Positions 56,416 through 64,000 of a DNA stretch of 64,000 bases are shown here, piece by piece. The translations under genes were made by a program, and so were the position numbers. Below the pieces are notes generated by a model. It did not search any database. It saw only the letters and a list, made by a program, of their open reading frames with translations, and was not told where the DNA came from. This DNA is from Cohnella algarum. GTDB lineage: Bacteria; Bacillota; Bacilli; Paenibacillales; Paenibacillaceae. The stretch's first letter is position 1. Each line of letters begins with the position of its first letter. Where the stretch lies: the NCBI RefSeq assembly GCF_016937515.1, contig NZ_JAFHKM010000002.1:858501-922500 (forward strand). Reading direction: 5' to 3'.

Positions 56416-58236
56416 ATGAGAAGCCCGGCTTTTATCAGCTTGAGCGTCAAGGTGTTCGCGATCAGCTTCGTCTCGATCGCGTCGCTGATCTTCCTGCTCG
56501 GCTACATCTCGCAAAACTATATCGTCGAAACGTACAAAAAACAGCAAACCCGCTACGTCGCGAATTTGCTGGAAAGCACGCAGCTCCATTTGAACCTTTT
56601 CATGAAAAATCTCCAGGGCAATTTGCTCGCCCTTTCCAACGACGAACGGCTGCAGTCGGCTGCGGACGACGAAACGCTGATCGCTTTGCTCGAGCGGGAG
56701 CGCAAGTATTGGAACCAGGACCTGAAAAACATCTATCTGATCCGGCCCGATCTGGACGTTGTCGGAACGTCGGATTATTTATGGGATATCCGGGGGCATC
56801 GGCTGGCCCGGAACCTTTACGACGGCGCGCTTAAAAGCGAGTATATGTATTGGTCGGAGCCGTACATGTCGGACGTGTCCGATTATACGGTATCGGTCGG
56901 CGTCCGGGTGTCGGACGCGTACGGAACGCTTCGGGGCGTGCTTGCGGCCGATTTGGATTTGGAGAGCATCATCAACGTCTATGGGGTAAGGGACGATTCG
57001 CTGAACGAGGACCTTCTTATTTTAAGCGCGGATCTCCGGCCGATTACGGTGTCCAACCCGTTTGTCGTCTACGACGTTTTCTCCGAATCGTACTCCGTTT
57101 CCGGGCTTCCGGCCGAAGAGCTGGAGGCGAGCGGCGGGAACAGCCGGCATGTCGACGACGGCGCGGGCGGGCGTTTGTACGTATCCGGCGTTCAGAACAA
57201 CAATTGGGGCTGGCGGATCATGGCCGTGCTTCAGGAAGAAGAGCTTTACGGCAGCATCGGCGTTTTGCAAAGCTACATTCTTTGGGTCGGGCTCGTCGGC
57301 TTGCTGCTGTCTCTCATCATTTCGTATTATTTGTCCCGATACGTCGCCCGGCCGATCAAGTTGTTGAGCAAGCAGATGCGGCGCTTCAGCACCGGCGATT
57401 TTCAAACCCGGATTTCGCTGCCTTTTCGCGGGGAGATCGGCATTCTCGTGAACAGCTTCAACCAGATGGTGCGAAGGATCAAAGGACTGATGGAGGAGCT
57501 TGTCGAAAGCGAACGGGAAAAAAAGCGGTTCGAGCTCAAAGTGCTGCAAGCCCAGATTCAGCCTCATTTTCTGTACAACACGCTGAATTCCATCAGCTAT
57601 TTGGCCCGGCACAGGCAGACGGAGCATGTCGACCGGATGATTACGAGCCTGGTCGAGCTGCTTCACTTCCATCTGGACAAAGTCGACGAATTCGTGCCGA
57701 TCGGCCAGGAGGTCGAAGGCATTCGTCATTACGCCTATTTGCTGTCCGTGCGTTATCCCGACAAGTTCGCGCTCGAAGCGGAGCTTGACGACGACGTTCT
57801 CGCGTTCGGCATCCCGAAGCTGACGATCCAGCCGTTGGTGGAAAACGCGGTTTTCCACGGCATTCTCGCCGGAGCGGGGCCCGGCACGATCGTCCTTTCC
57901 GGCCGGAGGGAGGAGGAGGAGGACATCGTTTTGCAAGTATCCGACGACGGCGTCGGCATGGAACGGGCGGTCGTCGAATCGCTGTTTGCCGGCGCGCAAA
58001 AAAACCGCCGAAACACATACTACCACATGGGGATCAAAAATATTCACGACCGTTTGCAACTGTATTTCGGCCCGAAATACGGCCTGACGGTCGCAAGCAC
58101 TCCCGGAGAGGGCACGACCGTAACCGTTCGGTTGCCCGCGACGGCTTCCCCGCCCGGCGAACGGCCGGAGGATCGCGCAACGTCCGAACCGGAAGGAGAT
58201 GAACCGCATGCTGCGCGTATTGCTCGTGGACGATGA
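56416..58236 (+). CDS. YesM-type sensor histidine kinase
   Basis: 606 residues. TM1 (about 8-30), an extracellular dCache-type sensor domain (about 35-285), TM2 (about 286-308) and HAMP (about 309-361). The His_kinase dimerisation motif is QAQIQPHFLYNTLNSISYLA, phospho-acceptor His384. The HATPase domain has TIQPLVENAVFHGI (N box), VSDDGVGM (G1) and MGIKNIHDRLQLYFG. It should sense an extracellular carbohydrate and phosphorylate the regulator that overlaps its end. ATG at 56416 follows GAGGAGCG. The 166-base divergent region with the lipoprotein gene has AT-rich promoter-like stretches (TATAAT on the plus strand near 56285) but no -35 I would defend. Confidence 0.94.
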   Translation: MRSPAFISLSVKVFAISFVSIASLIFLLGYISQNYIVETYKKQQTRYVANLLESTQLHLNLFMKNLQGNLLALSNDERLQSAADDETLIALLERERKYWNQDLKNIYLIRPDLDVVGTSDYLWDIRGHRLARNLYDGALKSEYMYWSEPYMSDVSDYTVSVGVRVSDAYGTLRGVLAADLDLESIINVYGVRDDSLNEDLLILSADLRPITVSNPFVVYDVFSESYSVSGLPAEELEASGGNSRHVDDGAGGRLYVSGVQNNNWGWRIMAVLQEEELYGSIGVLQSYILWVGLVGLLLSLIISYYLSRYVARPIKLLSKQMRRFSTGDFQTRISLPFRGEIGILVNSFNQMVRRIKGLMEELVESEREKKRFELKVLQAQIQPHFLYNTLNSISYLARHRQTEHVDRMITSLVELLHFHLDKVDEFVPIGQEVEGIRHYAYLLSVRYPDKFALEAELDDDVLAFGIPKLTIQPLVENAVFHGILAGAGPGTIVLSGRREEEEDIVLQVSDDGVGMERAVVESLFAGAQKNRRNTYYHMGIKNIHDRLQLYFGPKYGLTVASTPGEGTTVTVRLPATASPPGERPEDRATSEPEGDEPHAARIARGR

Positions 58237-59821
58237 ATATATGGTGCTCGATGCGCTGTGCTCCGATATCCGGTGGGAGAAGCTCGGCCTCGAGGTCGTC
58301 GCCACGGCGGCGAACGGCCGGCAGGCGCTCGAGCGCTGCGCCGTTTACTTTCCGGACCTGGTCATCACCGATATTACGATGCCGGTCATGGACGGAATCG
58401 AGCTGATGGCGGAGCTGCGCAAAGGGTTTCCCCATGTCCGGTTCGCCATTTTGACGGCGCACAAGGATTTCGAATACGCCAAGCAGGCGATCGCGCTCGG
58501 AGCGCTCGATTACGTGCTGAAAACCCCGTTGAATCCGGAGGAAATCGAAGCGACGCTGCTGCGCTGCAAAGACGCCATCGGGGCCGAAAAGGAAATGAAG
58601 CAGCGCGCCCTGATCGGGGACCGGCTGGAGCATCAGCACAGCTGGGAAATCCGCAAACGGATGGCCGAGGATATCGACCGCGGCTTGTTCAACTTCGAGC
58701 GCGACGGCGCCAATCTGATCCGGGGAAGCGGCGAGCTTCGGCCGAAAATGCCGTACCGGGTGCTTTATGTCGCGCTGCAGGATCGAATCGCGTTTTTTGC
58801 CGGGTATGCGGAGCGGGATCATTCGCTCATCCGGTTCACGATGAATCAGGCGATCTATGAGAGCATCCCGAACCGCGCCGAGGGCGACGTGCTGCCGCTC
58901 GGCAACGGCGAATCCGCCGTCATTTTGCAGAAGCCCGCCTCGTCCAGCAAAGCGGATTCCGAAATCCAGATCCAGCAGCTGTACGACCATATAAATCAAT
59001 GGTTCAAAAAATATCTCGGCACTCCGCTGCTGTGCGGAATCAGCTCGGACGCAACCGACTACGCCGAATTGAAACGCGCCATTTCGCAGGCCGTGCAGGC
59101 GAAGGAAACGTTTTTTTACGATAACCGTTCGTCCTTGCATTTTTATCATCAATACCATCGCATCGTCTGGAGCCACGAAACGGAGCAGGATTGGAACCTT
59201 CTGTCCCAAAAGCTGTCGCTCAAATGGAGCGTGCCCGACGTCGACAAACGAATCGAAGGCATTCAGCTGCTGCTCTCGTTCGTGCTCGAGAAACGGCCCA
59301 CGCCTTCGAAGCTGAAAAGCGCCGTTTTGCGCGTGCTGGAGGAGCTTGCGATGCCGCTGACGAGACAGGAATGGCTGCGCATGGAGCACAGCGACTCGCT
59401 TGAGGACTGGCTGTCCCATCTGGAAAAAATCATGGCCAAAGCCCACAAGCAGGATGCCGAGCTGCCGGTTCAGGTGCATCCCGAAATTCAAAAGGCGGTC
59501 GACTTTATTTATGCTCATCTTTCCGAAAATCTTACGTTGAACAAAGTGGCGGATCACGTTCACCTGAATCCGAGCTACCTCAGCCACCTGTTCAAAATCC
59601 AGACGGGCGACAATTTTCTCGATTTTCTGACCGAACAGCGGGTGCGGAAAGCGAAGGAATTTCTGCTTCAGTCCGATCTGAAAAACTATGAGCTGGCCGA
59701 GAAAGTCGGGTTCGTCAATTATCCCCACTTTTGCACCGTCTTCAAAAAGTCCACCGGCATGACGCCGAACGAATTCCGGCGGCACTACAAAACGGGCCAT
59801 AGCGGCAGCGCGGCGCACTGA
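58208..59821 (+). CDS. YesN-type response regulator with AraC DNA-binding domain
   Basis: 537 residues. Receiver domain 1-120: VDDE, VITDITMPVMDG (phospho-acceptor Asp55), LTAHKDFEYAKQA, LKTP. A middle region of about 300 residues of the YesN type follows. Two AraC helix-turn-helices occupy about 425-530 (LNKVADHVHLNPSYLSHLFK and YELAEKVGFVNYPHFCTVFK). ATG at 58208 fits the GGAAGGAG site nine bases upstream; the ATG at 58199 is too close. Overlaps the kinase gene by 29 bases. It probably activates the importer and hydrolase genes transcribed away from it. Confidence 0.94.
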   Translation: MLRVLLVDDEYMVLDALCSDIRWEKLGLEVVATAANGRQALERCAVYFPDLVITDITMPVMDGIELMAELRKGFPHVRFAILTAHKDFEYAKQAIALGALDYVLKTPLNPEEIEATLLRCKDAIGAEKEMKQRALIGDRLEHQHSWEIRKRMAEDIDRGLFNFERDGANLIRGSGELRPKMPYRVLYVALQDRIAFFAGYAERDHSLIRFTMNQAIYESIPNRAEGDVLPLGNGESAVILQKPASSSKADSEIQIQQLYDHINQWFKKYLGTPLLCGISSDATDYAELKRAISQAVQAKETFFYDNRSSLHFYHQYHRIVWSHETEQDWNLLSQKLSLKWSVPDVDKRIEGIQLLLSFVLEKRPTPSKLKSAVLRVLEELAMPLTRQEWLRMEHSDSLEDWLSHLEKIMAKAHKQDAELPVQVHPEIQKAVDFIYAHLSENLTLNKVADHVHLNPSYLSHLFKIQTGDNFLDFLTEQRVRKAKEFLLQSDLKNYELAEKVGFVNYPHFCTVFKKSTGMTPNEFRRHYKTGHSGSAAH

Positions 59822-60014
59822 TTTGCCGCCGTTGCCGCTCCGCTCTTGCGGGGCGCAGCCGGCCGTCAACCCGCCGCATCGCCGGCGTTAACGGGCTGGT
59901 CATGCAGGTGGACGGACGGATGCGCCATGAGGGCGAAAATTTCGGGTACATTTGTGCCTTGACGAGACGGATGCGGTTATGAGAGCGAATTTGGCAGGAG
60001 GTCTAGGCTAGGTA

Positions 60015-60040
60015 CGCGGAGCTTCGTTGGATTTTGTCCA
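60015..60040. repeat. Left fragment of the interrupted palindromic repeat (copy 2)
   Basis: GCGGAGCTTCGTTGGATTTT followed by GTCCA matches the beginning of copy 1 (CGCGAGCTTCGTTGGATTTT at 17399). It is cut off here by the IS4-type element. The stretch 59822-60014 between the regulator gene and this point shows nothing recognised. Confidence 0.75.
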
Positions 60041-61536
60041 CTACGTATGCAAAAAACCTGACATGAAGCTAGCCAAAATAAAAAAAGTCTCCTATTGTAG
60101 AGGAAGCAGACAAAATTGCCCATTTCCCTACAAAGGAGAACTAACCCATGGGCAATATACACCAAAAAACGGTTATGCGCAAGTGTTTAAAAGAACTTAA
60201 GCTCCATATGGGAAAACTTCCTTTGGCGGATCGCTATGCGAAGAAATTGACGATCACCGCGGCCATCCTGTTATGTATCGAGGGGGAAATTCAACAGCGA
60301 AGGACCTTGGAAGATATTCAGCTCCATTTGGCTACCGATCCCTATCTTCAAGAACTGACTGGCGTGTCTTCCGTTCATGCCTCGACGCTGAATCGAAAGC
60401 TGGCGAAACTGCCCTTGGAATACTTGCAGTGCATCTTCAATCGATTAGCCTCCCGACTGCAACAACTGATGCCAGGCGCCAAGGGAGTTGGTCATTTGGG
60501 TAAACTGGCCCCTATCGATTCAAGCAGTTTCCTTCTTCCGTTTGTGTTTGGCGATTGGGCCTTTTATCAGGATCGAACCAAGGGGGTGAAGATGCACACT
60601 CGGCTGCTATGCTTGGACGAAGAAAATCCCTTTCCGGACCGGATCGTCTTGTCCACGGTTGGGGTCTCTGATCAGATGGCGGTTGATGAGCTCGTGACAC
60701 GCAAGGATCTGACCTACATTTTGGACCGGGGCTACGTGAATTACACGCGCTTTTGTGCATGGGCGAAAGACGGCATTACCTTTGTGGCCCGACTTAAAAC
60801 GACCAACACGTTCACGGTATTGCAGGAGCACCCTGTGAAGGCCGACACGCCGATCCTGCGGGATGCAACCGTCACGATCTACGACAAGAAGACGAAAACC
60901 CATCGGCCGTTTCGCTTGGTGGAGTTCCAGGACGAGAAGGGTCGGACCTACAGGCTGCTGACCAACCGCTTCGATCTTAGCGCCGCGGACGTAGGGGAAG
61001 TCTATCGCTGCAGATGGCAAATTGAGTTGTTTTTTAAGTGGATCAAGCAACACCTGACGACGATCACCTTTCACAACCATGATCCGAATGCCGTATGGGC
61101 TCAGTTGTATCTGGGCGTCATTAGCTATCTGTTGTGCGAGCTCGTGCATCGGCAAACGCCGAACAAGTTGACCCTGTTTAACTTTGTTCGTTATTTGCGT
61201 CATTACAGCCAATACCCGTGGAAGCGGTTCGTCGCCATCTTGAATAAACCTACGGAACGAACCAGTCGGGGAAGGCAAAAGCGAAAACAAGCCAAGACCG
61301 TCCCTCGGATTCAACCTGGCAGAGGCAAAAATGAACGTGAGGTTGTGAAGATTCTAGTCCCGTAACGAAACCATTTGGATCCAAACCTTTTTTTGGCAAT
61401 TTTTTCTGCGATTCCTCCCCTGTTGCTCGTTTTTCCTCTCCCCATCCAAACGACATGTAAAATATTAGGTCAAAGGAAATAATAATGACAAACCAACTCG
61501 GTACTGGATTTCGCGTTAGGTTTATTGCATGTATAG
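60041..61536 (+). mobile_element. IS4-family insertion sequence with 13-bp target duplication
   Basis: A 1496-bp element. Outside each end lies TGGATTTTGTCCA (60028-60040 and 61537-61549). The terminal inverted repeats match in 17 of 22 positions: CTA, then three variable bases, then ATGCAA(A/T)AAACCT(G/A)AC at both ends (60041-60062 and 61536-61515). It carries one intact transposase gene. The 13-bp duplication lies in the range known for IS4-family elements. Confidence 0.85.
60148..61365 (+). CDS. IS4 family transposase
   Basis: 405-residue DDE transposase. First catalytic Asp in LAPIDSSSF (about 122-130). Second in YILDRGYVNYTRF (about 190-202). The YREK-type signature is YRCRWQIELFFKWIKQHL (about 287-304), containing the catalytic Glu. 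ATG at 60148 behind AAAGGAGAACTAACCC. The frame is complete; the C-terminal 30 residues are Lys/Arg-rich. Confidence 0.95.
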   Translation: MGNIHQKTVMRKCLKELKLHMGKLPLADRYAKKLTITAAILLCIEGEIQQRRTLEDIQLHLATDPYLQELTGVSSVHASTLNRKLAKLPLEYLQCIFNRLASRLQQLMPGAKGVGHLGKLAPIDSSSFLLPFVFGDWAFYQDRTKGVKMHTRLLCLDEENPFPDRIVLSTVGVSDQMAVDELVTRKDLTYILDRGYVNYTRFCAWAKDGITFVARLKTTNTFTVLQEHPVKADTPILRDATVTIYDKKTKTHRPFRLVEFQDEKGRTYRLLTNRFDLSAADVGEVYRCRWQIELFFKWIKQHLTTITFHNHDPNAVWAQLYLGVISYLLCELVHRQTPNKLTLFNFVRYLRHYSQYPWKRFVAILNKPTERTSRGRQKRKQAKTVPRIQPGRGKNEREVVKILVP

Positions 61537-61725
61537 TGGATTTTGTCCAACCAAAACCGGCCTTTTCGCGAAACCCGCCGGCTTGGTTGGATTTTGTCCA
61601 ATCAGGAGCGGCCCTTTCGGGGATTTCGCCCGATTTTCCCGTTTCTCGTTGGATCAAATCCACTGTAGATCAACATTTCCGCATTTCTTGCTCCGTCGGT
61701 TGGATAAAATCCAACATAGGCGGAA
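61537..61725. repeat. Right fragment of the interrupted palindromic repeat (copy 2)
   Basis: Units TGGATTTTGTCCAA (61537), TTGGATTTTGTCCAA (about 61576), TTGGATCAAATCCA (about 61649) and TTGGATAAAATCCAA (about 61699), with spacing and orientation as in copy 1 at 17.4 kb. Together with 60015-60040 it forms a copy split by the IS. Confidence 0.8.
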
Positions 61726-61992
61726 CCCGCAGGTTTCCGCCGCCCATGTCACTCATAGCAGCTCACCGTTGTCCTTACCCAAGTACCCATTCGCAGAGCT
61801 CCCCGGTGGCCGTTGCCCAAGTACCATTCGCACAGAGCTCGCCAGTGTACGACTTTTGGAGGAGAATGCCGTTTTCGCGCCTGAGTGATCACGCCAGGAG
61901 TTCACATGCATCCATATAACAGCCCACACCTTAAATTTGGAGAAGTACTCGAACCAACCTTATATCAAGCGAAAAAGCCAAAAAAGAAGCAC
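61726..61992. other. Non-coding stretch before the rRNA operon terminator
   Basis: No gene seen. It contains an imperfect duplication: CCCAAGTACCCATTCGCAGA GCTC at about 61779 and CCCAAGTACCATTCGCACAG AGCTC at about 61817. Otherwise nothing recognised. Confidence 0.5.
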
Positions 61993-62020
61993 AAAAAAAG
62001 CACCCCGTATGAGGTGCTTT
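61993..62020 (-). terminator. rRNA operon terminator
   Basis: Stem AAAGCACC (62020-62013) with GGTGCTTT (62004-61997), extended by C/G pairs, then seven Ts on the minus strand, about 13 bases after the 5S rRNA. Confidence 0.85.
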
Positions 62021-62032
62021 CCTGTTCTCCAA

Positions 62033-62148
62033 CCTGGCAACGTCCTACTCTCCCAGGACCCTGCGGTCCAAGTACCATCGGCGCTGGAGGGCTTAACGGT
62101 CGTGTTCGAGATGGGTACGCGTGGAACCCCTCCGCCATTGCCACCAGA
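62033..62148 (-). rRNA. rrf: 5S ribosomal RNA
   Basis: Minus-strand sequence begins TCTGGTGGCAATGGCGGAGG, contains GAACACGACCGTTAAGCCCT and ends GGACGTTGCCAGG. This matches Firmicutes 5S rRNA, about 116 bases; ends are estimated to within a few bases. It lies about 110 bases after the 23S 3' end. No tRNA gene is visible downstream. Confidence 0.93.
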
Positions 62149-62256
62149 TCGAAGTTCTTCAAGGCTTGCGCCTTGATAACCGGATACGAAACGATTGCGC
62201 ATGGTTGTTTGCTGGCTTTGCTTCCCGTCTGCTCCGTGCCCGAAGGCGCTTCGCTT

Positions 62257-64000
<1,744 letters not shown>

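Overview
The window (G+C rich) comes from a Gram-positive, spore-forming relative of Paenibacillus or Cohnella. This rests on gene order and protein similarity recalled from known families, not on a search. The order ctsR-mcsA-mcsB-clpC, radA-disA, yacL-ispD-ispF-gltX-cysE-cysS-mrnC-rlmB-rae1-sigH-rpmG-secE-nusG-rplK-rplA-rplJ-rplL-rsmC-rpoB is the classical Bacillales block. S-layer (SLH) domains, large secreted cohesin/dockerin-like carbohydrate-active proteins and a YesM/YesN-type two-component system next to ABC sugar-import genes point to Paenibacillaceae.

Layout. (1) 1-34.6 kb is almost entirely minus strand and carries the core transcription, translation and stress block. It has readable control elements: an rpoB leader, an L10 leader with attenuator, a cysteine-type T-box before cysE, clean SigA promoters for rpmG, sigH, the cysE T-box and ctsR, and a perfect CtsR operator. 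Accessory DNA breaks the block in several places. An S-layer-anchored 5'-nucleotidase with a PHO-box-like promoter lies between rsmC and rpoB. An ISLre2-type IS with 9-bp target duplications lies just upstream of the sigH promoter. A plus-strand pair lies between yacL and pssA. Intergenic repeats lie before cysE, between gltX and ispF, and between radA and clpC. (2) 34.6-38.6 kb holds a frameshifted Eis-like acetyltransferase and a phoX-tatA-tatC cluster (secreted phosphatase plus Tat translocase). (3) 38.7-59.8 kb is a polysaccharide-utilisation locus. It contains two solute-binding lipoproteins, two permeases without an ATPase, a giant GH-A-like glycosidase with a CBM9-like module, a 1780-residue protein with an alpha/alpha-toroid lyase-like core, and a small cohesin-like protein with a Pro-Asp-Lys tail. 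A divergent histidine kinase/AraC response regulator sits at its upstream end. All three large secreted proteins carry cohesin-like folds, and two end in dockerin-like calcium repeats. (4) 60-61.7 kb is an IS4-family element inserted, with a 13-bp duplication, inside a copy of the same palindromic repeat found before cysE. (5) 62-64 kb is the 3' part of an rRNA operon (23S partial, then 5S and a terminator) on the minus strand.

A recurrent anomaly matters for reading this annotation. At least four genes, and probably cysE as a fifth, are interrupted by a one-base frameshift. Each can be repaired by adding one base to a run of G or C. This looks more like homopolymer under-calling than five independent gene deaths, so these genes are annotated as frameshifted with the likely intact product described.
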